Positions 6,404-14,911 of a stretch of DNA of 24,632 nucleotides are shown here, piece after piece. The stretch is from Clostridia bacterium (lineage in GTDB: Bacteria; Bacillota; Clostridia; Christensenellales; CAG-917), in NCBI GenBank assembly GCA_900769205.1, contig CAAGFS010000028.1:1-24632 (forward strand), given 5' to 3'. A program made the position numbers and the translations under genes. The notes beneath the pieces are model-generated. The model was given only the letters and a program-made list of their open reading frames with translations, searched no databases and had not been told where the DNA came from. The number at the start of each line of letters is the position of its first letter. The first letter of the stretch is position 1.

Positions 6404-8164
6404 ATGAAAGAAGACATAAAAAAACTGCAACAGTATCTCATTGACAAAGGCATTGACGCCTACGTCGTGTTTACCAACGACGACCACGGGAGCGAATACG
6501 TCGTGGACCATTTCAAAACGCGCGCTTTTCTTTGCGGATTCAGCGGAAGCGCGGGTACGCTCGTCGTGACGAAAGACGATTCCTATCTGTGGACGGACGG
6601 CAGATATTTCATTCAGGCGGAAGCGCAACTCAAACAAACGGGCACTCGTCTTATGAAGATGGGCGAGCAAGATTGCCCCGACCTTTCAAAGTTTTTGTCC
6701 AACCTTTGCGAAAATCCGACGATAGCGTTCGATTTCAGGACGGCAACCGTTGATTTTGTCAAAACGCTCAAAAACGTTTGCCCCGGCGCAAAACTTGTGG
6801 ACGACGGCAATATCGTGGACGAGATATGGGTTGACAGACCGCAAATCGTTTGCACCAAGGCGTATTATCTTTCGGACAAGGCGTCTGGCGAGAGCGTTGC
6901 AAGCAAACTCGCAACTTTGCGCGCGGACACGAAAAGTCAGGGGTGCAACGTCGCGCTGGTTGCGTCGCTTGACGATTTTGCCTGGCTTTTCAATATGCGC
7001 GGAAGCGACGTGCAGTACAATCCCGTCAACTACGCCTACGCAATCATTTCGCAAGACGAAGCGAAGGTGTTTATCGACAAAAGAAAAATCAATGCGAAAA
7101 TCGCAAAAGTTTTTGCCGAGAACAACGTCTTGGTTTTCGACTACGACGAAGTTTACGATTGCGCAAGACAAATAGACGATTTCGTGCTCGTGGACAAGGA
7201 AAAGACCAATTACGCGCTTTATTCCTGCATACGCAACGCAAAGTCGACAGAGCTTTTCCCCACCACGTCGCGCAAGGCTTGCAAAAACCCCACCGAGATA
7301 CGCAATATGCGCAAAGCGCACGTCGAAGACGGAGTCGCAATGGTCAGATTTATGCGTTATCTCAAACAAAACGTCGGCAAAGTATATATGGACGAGATTT
7401 CGCTTGCAGACAAGTTGGAATCTTTCAGACGTGAAAGCAAAAACTTTTTGGATCTGAGTTTCGACACCATCTGCGGATACCGCTCCAACGGCGCAATCGT
7501 GCATTACTCCGCCACGAAGGAAACCAACAAGAAGGTTGACAAAAAAGGTCTTTTGCTTGTGGACAGCGGCGCGCAATACCGATACGGTACGACGGACGTG
7601 ACGAGAACGTTTGCTCTCGGCAAGCCCACCAAAGACGAAAAGACCGCGTTTACGCTCGTGTTGAAATCGCATATCGCGCTTGCAAAGGCGGTGTTCCCGT
7701 CGGGCACGCAGGGCGCAAGGCTGGACGCAATCGCAAGACAACCTCTTTACGAAAAGGGTATGGACTACAAACACGGCACGGGACACGGCGTGGGCTATCT
7801 TCTCAACGTGCACGAAGGTCCGCAAAACGTATCGCCGCGCGCAACGTCTTGGAAGTACGCGCTTTATCCCGGGATGATAACTTCAAACGAGCCCGGATAT
7901 TACAAAGAAGGTGCCTTTGGCGTAAGACACGAAAATCTCGTGCTTTCAGTGGAAAAGGAGAGAAACGAATACGGCACGTTCTGCGCTTTTGAAACGATCA
8001 CGCTCGTGCCTTTCGACCTTGACGGAATAGACGCAAAACTGCTTACAAAGGAAGAAAAAGAGTGGCTCAACGACTATCACAAAACCGTATTCAACAAACT
8101 CTGCGGGTTCTTGCACGGCAAAGACCTTGCGTTCCTTGCAAAAGCGACCAGAGCGATCGAATGA
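6404..8164 (+). CDS. Xaa-Pro aminopeptidase, three-domain M24B type
   Basis: This cytoplasmic metallopeptidase removes an N-terminal residue that precedes proline, completing degradation of proline-containing peptides. At 586 aa it has the long aminopeptidase P1 architecture: two creatinase-like N-terminal domains (about 1-150 and 155-310), the pita-bread catalytic domain (~315-520) and a C-terminal extension. The N domain shows GFSGSAGTLVV and LWTDGRYF. The five dinuclear metal ligands are all present with the same spacing as in the human XPNPEP1 enzyme: D387, D398, H461, E495 and E509, inside DSGAQYRYGTTDVTRT, HGTGHGVG, NEPGYY and RHENLV. The ATG at 6404 follows a GGTGA site. It is a single-gene unit with its own promoter and a terminator at 8273. 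The call is secure. Confidence 0.95.
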   Translation: MKEDIKKLQQYLIDKGIDAYVVFTNDDHGSEYVVDHFKTRAFLCGFSGSAGTLVVTKDDSYLWTDGRYFIQAEAQLKQTGTRLMKMGEQDCPDLSKFLSNLCENPTIAFDFRTATVDFVKTLKNVCPGAKLVDDGNIVDEIWVDRPQIVCTKAYYLSDKASGESVASKLATLRADTKSQGCNVALVASLDDFAWLFNMRGSDVQYNPVNYAYAIISQDEAKVFIDKRKINAKIAKVFAENNVLVFDYDEVYDCARQIDDFVLVDKEKTNYALYSCIRNAKSTELFPTTSRKACKNPTEIRNMRKAHVEDGVAMVRFMRYLKQNVGKVYMDEISLADKLESFRRESKNFLDLSFDTICGYRSNGAIVHYSATKETNKKVDKKGLLLVDSGAQYRYGTTDVTRTFALGKPTKDEKTAFTLVLKSHIALAKAVFPSGTQGARLDAIARQPLYEKGMDYKHGTGHGVGYLLNVHEGPQNVSPRATSWKYALYPGMITSNEPGYYKEGAFGVRHENLVLSVEKERNEYGTFCAFETITLVPFDLDGIDAKLLTKEEKEWLNDYHKTVFNKLCGFLHGKDLAFLAKATRAIE

Positions 8165-8272
8165 AAGGATTGCAATGCTACGCAAAGACGAAATCCACGG
8201 AGCAAACACGAATTGCAAAAGCGTAAAGCATATTGCAAAATACAACCGCAATCACAAAACCATACGAAACGG

Positions 8273-8299
8273 AAGAGCAGAGCGCACGCTCTGCTTTTT
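8273..8299 (+). terminator. Terminator after the aminopeptidase gene
   Basis: GCAGAGC (8277-8283) pairs with GCTCTGC (8288-8294). The stem extends outward by A-U and G-U pairs and ends in TTTTT. The stretch from 8165 to 8272 before it holds no gene, and 8300-8447 after it shows only AT-rich sequence ahead of the xpt promoter. Confidence 0.85.
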
Positions 8300-8447
8300 C
8301 GTTGTTTCGAAAACGTGCAGACGGCAGAAGTCTTGCGCCTTTTTAGAGAGTTTTCGGACGGTTTGTATTATAAATTACATCGAATATACGGAGCGTGTTT
8401 TGCAAAAATATTTTTTTGAAAAAATGTCGAATTGTGCTTATTTTCGT

Positions 8448-8477
8448 TTGACAACGCCGTTTGGTTTTGGCTATAAT
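8448..8477 (+). promoter_or_regulatory. Promoter of the xpt-nucleoside importer operon
   Basis: Full-consensus TTGACA (8448-8453) and TATAAT (8472-8477) are separated by 18 nt. The predicted start near 8484 gives a leader of about 90 nt before the xpt ATG. A small hairpin, CCACAA (8545-8550) with TTGTGG (8555-8560), sits 2 nt before the AAGGAG site. Confidence 0.8.
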
Positions 8478-8574
8478 GCCCATATCATTCAGAAGCAACC
8501 AAAACAGCAAACGCACAACCAACGGGGGAAAATAACCGGAAATGCCACAAAATATTGTGGTGAAGGAGCGCGCT

Positions 8575-9153
8575 ATGAAGATTTTGGAGGAGCGCATACT
8601 GAGAGATGGCAAGGTGAAAGCCGGAAACATTCTCAAAGTGGGCGGATTTCTAAATCATCTTATTGACAATCAATTGTTGGATGAGATCGGAAAGGAAATT
8701 TCTGCGCTCTTTTGCGGGCAGAACATCACGAAAATACTAACCATAGAAGCATCGGGCATAGCCATAGCGTGTGCGGCAGCACACTATGTGAATGCGCCGG
8801 TGCTTTTTGCTAAGAAAAGCAAGACCATCAACATCTCCAACGATTGCTATCACGCCGAAGTTTATTCCTACACGCATCAGGTGTCAAAAACCATTATGGT
8901 TGAAAAGGACTTTATCTCAAAAGACGACAAAGTCCTTATCGTCGATGACTTTTTGGCAAACGGCGCTGCGATTGCGGGGCTTTTGAGCATAGTCGAGCAG
9001 TCGGGAGCGTCTTTGGTCGGATGCGCGGTCGCAATCGAAAAAGGTTTCCAGGGCGGCGGGGACGAGTTGCGCGAAAAGGGCGTCGTCGTCAAGAGCCTTG
9101 CAATCATAGATTCGATGGACGAAAACGGCAAAATCGTTTTCAGACAACAATGA
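8575..9153 (+). CDS. xpt: Xanthine phosphoribosyltransferase
   Basis: This cytoplasmic purine salvage enzyme converts xanthine and PRPP to XMP and pyrophosphate. The protein of 192 aa starts MKILEERILRDGKVKAGNILKVGGFLNHLID, which matches the conserved Xpt N-terminus. The PRPP-binding loop is in VLIVDDFLANGAAIAGL near residues 120-136. The frame is open upstream to an ATG at 8542, but the ATG at 8575 is chosen because AAGGAG (8563-8568) lies 6 nt before it and the family begins there. It is the first gene of an operon with a BMP-type nucleoside importer (71-nt gap to the next gene), so uptake and phosphoribosylation of purines are linked. The family normally has a purine riboswitch in Firmicutes; I do not see one here. 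The call is secure. Confidence 0.93.
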   Translation: MKILEERILRDGKVKAGNILKVGGFLNHLIDNQLLDEIGKEISALFCGQNITKILTIEASGIAIACAAAHYVNAPVLFAKKSKTINISNDCYHAEVYSYTHQVSKTIMVEKDFISKDDKVLIVDDFLANGAAIAGLLSIVEQSGASLVGCAVAIEKGFQGGGDELREKGVVVKSLAIIDSMDENGKIVFRQQ

Positions 9154-9224
9154 CGTTTGCGCCTTGGGGCGTGAATATACCAAAAACAAAAATGCCGAAC
9201 GGCAAAATAAAAAGGAGAAACCGT

Positions 9225-10454
9225 ATGAAAAAGAAAGTATTGGCAATCGTGATTTGCCTTGCACTCGTCGCAGCTCTCGCAGTCGGCCTTGTGGCTTGCA
9301 ACAACGAAGAAGACCGCGTTGTAAACCTTAAGGCAATTGCAAAAGAAGACATCAAAGTCGGTCTTATCTGCTTGCATGACGAACAATCCACTTATGACAA
9401 AAACTTCATCGACGCAATGTATGAAGCAGTTGACAGTCTCGGACTCAACAGAGACCAACTCGTCATCAGAACAGGTATCCCCGAAGAAGAAGCTTGCTAC
9501 AACGAAGCAGTTGACCTTGTCGAACTCGGATGCAACATCATCTTTGCCGATTCTTTCGGTCATGAATCTTTCCTTATGAGAGCGGCATACGAATATCCCG
9601 ACGTTCGTTTCTGCCACGCAACCGGCACGCAGGCTCACACCGCAGATTACGGCAACTACTACAACGCGTTTGCTTCCATCTATGAAGGCAGATATCTCGC
9701 AGGCGTTGCTGCAGGTCTGAAACTCGTCGAACTCTACGGCGACGCAGAAAACAAAGTTTCCAACGAAAACGCAAAAATCGGTTATGTCGGAGCATTCCCC
9801 TATGCAGAAGTCAAATCCGGTTATACCTCTTTCTTCCTCGGCGTGCAATCAATCGTCCCCAACGCCACCATGGACGTCAAGTTTACTTCCAGCTGGTATG
9901 ACGAACCCGCAGAAAAAGCCACCGCACTCTCGCTCATCAAAGGCGGCTGCAAACTCATCAGCCAACACGCAGACTCCATGGGCGCTCCCACCGCTTGCAA
10001 GGAACAAGGTATCCCCAACGTCACCTACAACATCAGCACGGAATCCGATTGCGCAGACACCTATATTGCAGGTTGCAGAATCAACTGGGCACCCTACTAC
10101 AAATACGTCATTGAAAGCGCAATGAACAACACGACCATCGATTACGACTACGTCGGCACTCTCGCAACCGGCTCCGTCGAACTTCTCGACCTTGGCGCCG
10201 CAGCGGCACCCGGCACGGCAGAAAAACTTGCGAAAGTTGAAGCGGCTCTCACAAACGGCACTCTCAACGTGTTTGCAACCGCAAACTTCAAAGTGAACGG
10301 ACAAACTCTCACCGAATACCTTGCAGACGTTGACGACGACGGCACTTTCACTCCTGAAACACAGGTTATTGCAAATGGCGTCTTTGAAGAATCCAAACAT
10401 CGTTCCGCACCGTATTTCGACATCAATATCGACGGTATCACCATTTTGCAATAA
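9225..10454 (+). CDS. BMP-family nucleoside-binding lipoprotein of ABC importer
   Basis: This is the extracellular substrate-binding lipoprotein of a BmpA/Med-type ABC importer, whose characterised members bind purine or pyrimidine nucleosides. It has a signal peptide with lipobox L22-V-A-C25, so it would be lipidated on Cys25 and tethered outside the membrane. The BMP domain fills residues ~40-330: IKVGLICLHDEQSTYDKNF, NIIFADSFGHESFLMRAAYEYPDVRF and IGYVGAFPYAEVKSGYTSFFLGV are typical. At 409 aa it is slightly longer than the usual 350. The start at 9225 follows AAAGGAGAAA; the frame is open upstream but that part lies over xpt and has no signal peptide. It follows xpt and precedes its ATPase and permeases. 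Nucleoside specificity is inferred from family and from the xpt neighbour. Confidence 0.9.
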   Translation: MKKKVLAIVICLALVAALAVGLVACNNEEDRVVNLKAIAKEDIKVGLICLHDEQSTYDKNFIDAMYEAVDSLGLNRDQLVIRTGIPEEEACYNEAVDLVELGCNIIFADSFGHESFLMRAAYEYPDVRFCHATGTQAHTADYGNYYNAFASIYEGRYLAGVAAGLKLVELYGDAENKVSNENAKIGYVGAFPYAEVKSGYTSFFLGVQSIVPNATMDVKFTSSWYDEPAEKATALSLIKGGCKLISQHADSMGAPTACKEQGIPNVTYNISTESDCADTYIAGCRINWAPYYKYVIESAMNNTTIDYDYVGTLATGSVELLDLGAAAAPGTAEKLAKVEAALTNGTLNVFATANFKVNGQTLTEYLADVDDDGTFTPETQVIANGVFEESKHRSAPYFDINIDGITILQ

Positions 10455-10476
10455 TTGAACGATATATCATACTGAG

Positions 10477-10510
10477 TTTGGCGGAGCTTTTGCTCCGCCA
10501 AACAAGTTTT
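10477..10510 (+). terminator. Intercistronic hairpin between lipoprotein and ATPase genes
   Basis: A perfect 12-bp GC-rich stem (10477-10488 with 10493-10504) has a TTTT loop and is followed only by AAGTTTTAA. The short U-run suggests partial termination or protection of the upstream mRNA from 3' decay. Either would make the binding lipoprotein more abundant than the ATPase and permeases, a common arrangement in ABC importer operons. Confidence 0.7.
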
Positions 10511-10524
10511 AATCAGAGGAAAAT

Positions 10525-12285
10525 ATGGACAATCCCGTAATTTTGCAGATGAAGGGAATTACCAAGCGTTTCGGAAGCAAAGTGATTGCCAACAACAACG
10601 TTGACCTTGACTTGCGCAAGGGCGAAGTGCTGGCAATACTCGGCGAAAACGGAAGCGGTAAGACAACTTTGATGAATATGCTTATAGGCATATATCGTCA
10701 GGACGAAGGACAGATTTTCATAGACGGCAAAGAAGTGGAAATTTTATCGCCCAAAGACGCCTACAAGCACAAAATCGGAATGGTGCATCAGCACTTCAAA
10801 CTCATAGACGTTTTCACTGCCGCGGACAACGTTATTCTGGGCGAAAAAGCACCCGATTTTTCCGTTGTCGAGCAAGCAAAGCTCATAAAAGAAAACGCCG
10901 AAAAACAAAATCAACAAGCCGATAACTACAATCCCGACGAACACGCGGGAGTTTTGTCGTATTTGAAAGCTCCGAAAAAACAGAGCAAGCTTTCAACCGC
11001 AATGAAAATCGCGGCGTTGCCGTTCAAGAAAATTGCAAACAAATTGCAATTCGAGTGGCTTCGCAAAAATCGTGCCAAAGATTTGCAGAGCATTGCAAAC
11101 AAGTACGGCTTCGACATCGATCTGAACGAGAAAATATACAACCTGTCAGTAAGCGAAAAACAGGCTGTCGAAATAATCAAGGTGCTTTACAGGGGGGCGG
11201 ATATTCTCATACTCGACGAGCCCACCGCCGTCCTGACACCGCAGGAAATTGAAAAACTGTTCAACGTCGTGCGCAATATGCGTGCGGACGGCAAATCAAT
11301 CATCATCATCACGCACAAGCTCAACGAAGTGATGGAAATCAGCGACAGAGTGGCGGTGCTCCGCAAAGGCGAGCATATCGCAACCGTCGAAACGGCGCAA
11401 ACGGATGAAAAACAACTCACCGAGATGATGGTCGGCAAAAAAATCGACCTTAACATCGACAGGACGACTCCGCACGACGTCGAAGACAGGCTTGTCGTGT
11501 ATCATCTCAACGCAATCAATCACGAAGGCGTCAAGGTGCTTGACGACATTTCTTTCACCGCACGCTCGGGCGAAATCCTGGGTATTGCGGGTATCGCGGG
11601 AAGTGGTCAGAAAGAACTTCTCGAAGCGATTGCAGGACTTCAAAAACTCAATTCGGGCGATATCATCTATTACGACCCGACAAAAAACAACGAAGAAGTG
11701 GATCTGCGCTCCAAAACACCCGTTCAGATACGCGAGTTGGGCGTCAGGCTCTCCTTCGTGCCCGAGGACAGACTCGGCATGGGACTGGTGGGAAATATGG
11801 ACATCACCGACAACATGATGCTCCGCTCGTACAGAAAGGGCATCCCCGTGTTCCTTGACAGAAAAAATCCCAAAGAACTTGCCGAGCGTATCATCAGCGA
11901 ATTGCAGGTGTCAACGCCTTCGACGTCCACTCCCGTCAGACGTTTGTCGGGCGGAAACGTGCAGAAGGTGCTCGTGGGCAGAGAGATTGCCGCCGCGCCG
12001 ACCGTGCTTATGGCGGCTTATCCCGTGCGCGGACTCGATATCAATTCTTCATACACGATATACAATCTTCTCAACGAGCAGAAAGAAAAGGGCGTTGCCG
12101 TCATTTTCGTGGGAGAAGACCTCGACGTGCTTATAGACCTTTGCGACAGAATCATGGTGCTTTGCGGCGGAAAGGTGTCGGGCATCGTGGACGCAAGAGC
12201 AGTGAAAAAGGAACAATTGGGATTGCTTATGGTGAAACGCGACGATAAGACGCCCGATCCCGAGGAGGAAGTCGATGGCGAATAA
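10525..12285 (+). CDS. Nucleoside ABC importer ATPase (two fused nucleotide-binding domains)
   Basis: An RbsA/NupA-type protein with two ABC domains in one chain, powering the BMP importer at the inner face of the membrane. Domain 1 has a full Walker A (G40-ENGSGKT-T48), Q-loop Q89, signature LSVSEKQ (207-213, Ser where the family often has Gly), Walker B ILILDEP (227-233) and H264. Domain 2 has a degenerate Walker A (G355-IAGSGQ), an intact signature LSGGN (474-478) and a degenerate Walker B (LMAAYPVRGLD), as is usual in this family. At 586 aa it is about 75 longer than normal. The excess is a charged insert at ~110-182, between the Q-loop and signature of domain 1. AGAGGAAAA precedes the ATG. 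Its end overlaps the permease gene by 11 nt. Confidence 0.92.
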   Translation: MDNPVILQMKGITKRFGSKVIANNNVDLDLRKGEVLAILGENGSGKTTLMNMLIGIYRQDEGQIFIDGKEVEILSPKDAYKHKIGMVHQHFKLIDVFTAADNVILGEKAPDFSVVEQAKLIKENAEKQNQQADNYNPDEHAGVLSYLKAPKKQSKLSTAMKIAALPFKKIANKLQFEWLRKNRAKDLQSIANKYGFDIDLNEKIYNLSVSEKQAVEIIKVLYRGADILILDEPTAVLTPQEIEKLFNVVRNMRADGKSIIIITHKLNEVMEISDRVAVLRKGEHIATVETAQTDEKQLTEMMVGKKIDLNIDRTTPHDVEDRLVVYHLNAINHEGVKVLDDISFTARSGEILGIAGIAGSGQKELLEAIAGLQKLNSGDIIYYDPTKNNEEVDLRSKTPVQIRELGVRLSFVPEDRLGMGLVGNMDITDNMMLRSYRKGIPVFLDRKNPKELAERIISELQVSTPSTSTPVRRLSGGNVQKVLVGREIAAAPTVLMAAYPVRGLDINSSYTIYNLLNEQKEKGVAVIFVGEDLDVLIDLCDRIMVLCGGKVSGIVDARAVKKEQLGLLMVKRDDKTPDPEEEVDGE

Positions 12286-13546
12286 AATCAGTGAAAGAAT
12301 ATTGCACAACTCGTATTTCCACGTTTCCAAACGCACGGATATGCCAAAGTGGCAGGCGTGGCTTATCAGACTCGGATCCGTTGTCGTCGCACTTTTCATC
12401 AGCGCGATAGTGAGCAGCATTCTCAAACCTGGCACTTTCGGAGCGTTCATTCAAAACCTGTTTCTCGGCACGTTCGGCACTCCGAATCGCGTGCTGAAAC
12501 TGTTCCAGAACGTTGCGGTGCTTCTTCTCATATCCCTTGCCGTCACACCTGCGTTCAAGATGAAGTTCTGGAACATCGGAGCGGAAGGTCAAGTGCTTAT
12601 CGGCGGACTTATGTCGGTCGTTTGCATCAAATATCTCGGCGGAAAAATCGACAATTCCTTGCTTATCGTCATTATGCTTGCGGCAAGCATCGTCGGCGGT
12701 TCGTTGTGGGCGGTCATTCCCGCGCTTTTCAAAGCGAAGTGGAACACGAACGAAACCCTTTTCACCCTTATGATGAACTACATCGCAATGGGGCTTATCT
12801 CTATCTGCATCGCGATGTGGGTGACGAGCGGTTCGCAAAATCTCGGCGTGCTGAAATACGGACATTTCCCCAAAATCGGCGGGTACAACTACATTCTCAA
12901 CATCATCATCGTTGCGGTGATTACGGTGCTCGTCGCGGTGTATCTGAGATACAGCAAACACGGCTATGAACTGACGGTCGTCGGCGAGAGCCGAAACACC
13001 GCAAAGTATATCGGAATCAACGTGTCAAAAGTCATCGTCAGGACGATGTTCCTTTCGGGTGCGTTGGCGGGCATCGCGGGTTGGATACTCGTGGGCGGAA
13101 CGGGACACACGCTTTCAACTTCCACGGCGGGCGGTATGGGCTTCACGGCGATACTCGTCAGCTGGCTTGCAAATTTCAATCCGCTGTCAATGGTGTTCAC
13201 GGCGTTTCTCGTGCAGTTTTTCAACATCGGGTCGGCGTTTTCCGCGTCGAACTTCGGCTTTGGAACGGCGTTTCCCGACATCATCACGGGCGTGTTCTTC
13301 TTTGTGATTATAGCAAGCGAGTTCTTTGTCAACTATCGCGTTTTGTTCAACAAATCGCTTTTGCCGAAAAGAAAAAAGAAAGTCCTTGCAACTCAAACCG
13401 CTTGCATCGGTTGTGAAGGAGCGGATTGCAATACGGACGACGAGTGCGAAAGCGTTGGCAACTGCGAAACGAAAGACGATAGCGAAAACGCAAACGACAA
13501 TATCTCTTGCGATTGTGAAAAATCCGATAAGGAGGTGACCGAATAA
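12275..13546 (+). CDS. Nucleoside ABC importer permease 1, with Cys-rich tail
   Basis: A BPD_transp_2-type permease (NupB/YufP-like) forming half of the membrane channel of the BMP importer. It has about eight to ten hydrophobic helices between residues ~25 and ~355. LTVVGESRNTAKYIGINVSKVIV near residue 230 is the cytoplasmic coupling loop motif that contacts the ATPase. The ATG at 12275 lies inside the ATPase gene with GAGGAAG just upstream, so the two are translationally coupled. The last ~50 residues are unlike the rest: after a basic KRKKK patch comes an acidic tail with seven cysteines (C377, C380, C385, C391, C397, C412, C414), presumably cytoplasmic. I do not know this tail from family members. 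It ends at TAATG, overlapping the next start by 1 nt. Confidence 0.9.
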   Translation: MANKISERILHNSYFHVSKRTDMPKWQAWLIRLGSVVVALFISAIVSSILKPGTFGAFIQNLFLGTFGTPNRVLKLFQNVAVLLLISLAVTPAFKMKFWNIGAEGQVLIGGLMSVVCIKYLGGKIDNSLLIVIMLAASIVGGSLWAVIPALFKAKWNTNETLFTLMMNYIAMGLISICIAMWVTSGSQNLGVLKYGHFPKIGGYNYILNIIIVAVITVLVAVYLRYSKHGYELTVVGESRNTAKYIGINVSKVIVRTMFLSGALAGIAGWILVGGTGHTLSTSTAGGMGFTAILVSWLANFNPLSMVFTAFLVQFFNIGSAFSASNFGFGTAFPDIITGVFFFVIIASEFFVNYRVLFNKSLLPKRKKKVLATQTACIGCEGADCNTDDECESVGNCETKDDSENANDNISCDCEKSDKEVTE

Positions 13547-14526
13547 TGTTTCTGACCTTTTTGAGAGAATCTTTGAGATTCAGCACCGTTTTCTTGTACG
13601 GTTCGACCGGCGAAACAATCACTCAAAAGAGCGGACATCTCAATCTCGGCACTCCGGGCGTTATGTGCATCGGAGCAGTCGGCGGTTGTCTCGGCGAGTT
13701 CTGGTATATCAAATCCTTGTCCGATCTGAGCATGATGAACGGCTTTTTGGCGGTGATAATCCCAATACTTTCTTCAATTCTGTTCGGCGGACTTGCGGGA
13801 CTGTTGTTCAGCTTCTTCACGGTGACTCTGCATTGCAACCAAAACGTCACAGGTCTTACGATAACCACTTTCGGCATCGGGCTCACAAAGTTCGTGCTCG
13901 GAAACCTTGACAATACGGGCTTCTCGCAAGCGTCGAAATACTTCATTCAGTCTTTCCCGTGCGCGTCGGACAACTGGTTTACACAGCTGTTCTTCTCCTA
14001 CGGCACGCTTGTTTATCTTGCTCTTGCGATCGCGATAATCACGACGATCATTTTCAAAAAGACGAGAGTGGGGCTCAGCTTGCGCGCAGTCGGCGAAAAT
14101 CCCGCCACCGCAGACGCCGCGGGCATAAACGTGTCGAAATACAGATACGTTGCGACGATAATCGGTTGCGCGGTTTCGGGACTCGGCGGACTTTTCTACG
14201 TCATGGACTGCAACGGCGGAAGCATTGGCAACATCGCTCTCACGGTCGAATCTTTCGGTTGGCTTGCCGTCGCGCTCGTCATCTTCTCGTTGTGGAAACC
14301 GTCCTGGGGCATACTCGGCTCGATTCTTTTCAGTCTTTTGTATCTTTTGCCCAACTATTTCTCCATATCGACTGCCACCGCAAACGCAACCGCAATGAAA
14401 GAGTTTATGAAACTCTTGCCCTACATCGTCACAATACTTGTTCTCATCGTCACGAGCCTTGTCAACAAGAGAGAAACTCAAGCGCCGGCCGGGCTGGGGG
14501 TGTCTTATTATCGCGAAGACAGATAA
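13546..14526 (+). CDS. Nucleoside ABC importer permease 2
   Basis: The second BPD_transp_2 permease (NupC/YufQ-like, 326 aa), pairing with permease 1. The start region GETITQKSGHLNLGTPGVMCIGA is typical for this half. LSLRAVGENPATADAAGINVSKYRYVATIIG near residues 175-205 is the coupling-loop motif. Eight or more hydrophobic helices fill the chain. The ATG at 13546 shares its A with the upstream stop (TAATG), and a perfect AAGGAGGTGA lies at the end of permease 1, so it is translationally coupled. It ends the operon before a strong terminator. The length is normal for the family. Confidence 0.92.
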   Translation: MFLTFLRESLRFSTVFLYGSTGETITQKSGHLNLGTPGVMCIGAVGGCLGEFWYIKSLSDLSMMNGFLAVIIPILSSILFGGLAGLLFSFFTVTLHCNQNVTGLTITTFGIGLTKFVLGNLDNTGFSQASKYFIQSFPCASDNWFTQLFFSYGTLVYLALAIAIITTIIFKKTRVGLSLRAVGENPATADAAGINVSKYRYVATIIGCAVSGLGGLFYVMDCNGGSIGNIALTVESFGWLAVALVIFSLWKPSWGILGSILFSLLYLLPNYFSISTATANATAMKEFMKLLPYIVTILVLIVTSLVNKRETQAPAGLGVSYYREDR

Positions 14527-14541
14527 AAATCGTTGCAAATG

Positions 14542-14574
14542 AAAGAGCATTGCAGTTACTGCAATGCTCTTTTT
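14542..14574 (+). terminator. Terminator of the xpt-nucleoside importer operon
   Basis: A 14-bp perfect stem (14542-14555 with 14559-14572) has the loop TTA and is followed by TT, then GTTT. Confidence 0.93.
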
Positions 14575-14885
14575 GTTTGCTAGATTTTTATCTCGCTAAC
14601 CGCGCCGAAAATCTTTGCTATCAGTTTAGGCAAGGACAAAAAACTCAAGCCACAGTTCCGCAAGATTTATCGGCTTGGTGATTGTAGGGTGGGACACCCA
14701 CACCCGAAAAATGCGCTATTGAGCGAACAACTTCGGCAGAGCAGTGCTCCCGTCAACTCATGTACTAAATGTACATTAGGGTTGCCGTTAGCGTGGTTCT
14801 TTCTTGTTTTTCATCTCAATATCGCGTTTTTATTATAATCCTTACAATACTTTTTCTCGCTAATGGGTCGGAAATACAAAAAAAT
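14575..14885. other. Non-coding stretch with small hairpins; possible gene remnant
   Basis: No start-to-stop gene is visible on either strand. Several short inverted repeats occur: GTGGG-ACA-CCCAC near 14690-14702, CGCT-ATTG-AGCG near 14714-14725, and ATGTAC-TAAAT-GTACAT at 14760-14776. One plus-strand frame is open without a start codon from about 14584 to 14841, and another ends ERTTSAEQCSRQLMY then stops at about 14768. TCTCGCTAA occurs at both 14591-14599 and 14855-14863. It may be an eroded mobile-element end or an RNA; I cannot decide. Confidence 0.3.
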
Positions 14886-14911
14886 AAAAAACGCACTTTG
14901 CGTGCGCTTTT
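14878..14911 (-). terminator. Terminator of the minus-strand yhbY operon
   Basis: On the minus strand CGCAC pairs with GTGCG (forward 14892-14896 and 14902-14906). The stem extends by A-U pairs and is followed by a long U-run, the complement of the A-run at 14878-14891. The stop codon of the 62-aa gene abuts it. Confidence 0.8.

Noticed and set aside
8478..8574. Purine riboswitch before xpt
   Set aside because: The conserved loop sequences of the class are absent, and the distance from the promoter to the start is short for an aptamer plus expression platform.
9021..9224. Upstream extension of the BMP lipoprotein frame
   Set aside because: It overlaps xpt in another frame and would remove the signal peptide and lipobox from the N-terminus. 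The ATG at 9225 has a proper ribosome binding site.
14591..14863. The two TCTCGCTAA copies as a target-site duplication
   Set aside because: A 9-bp repeat within ~300 bp is not rare by chance, and no terminal inverted repeats or transposase lie between the copies. It is kept only as an observation.
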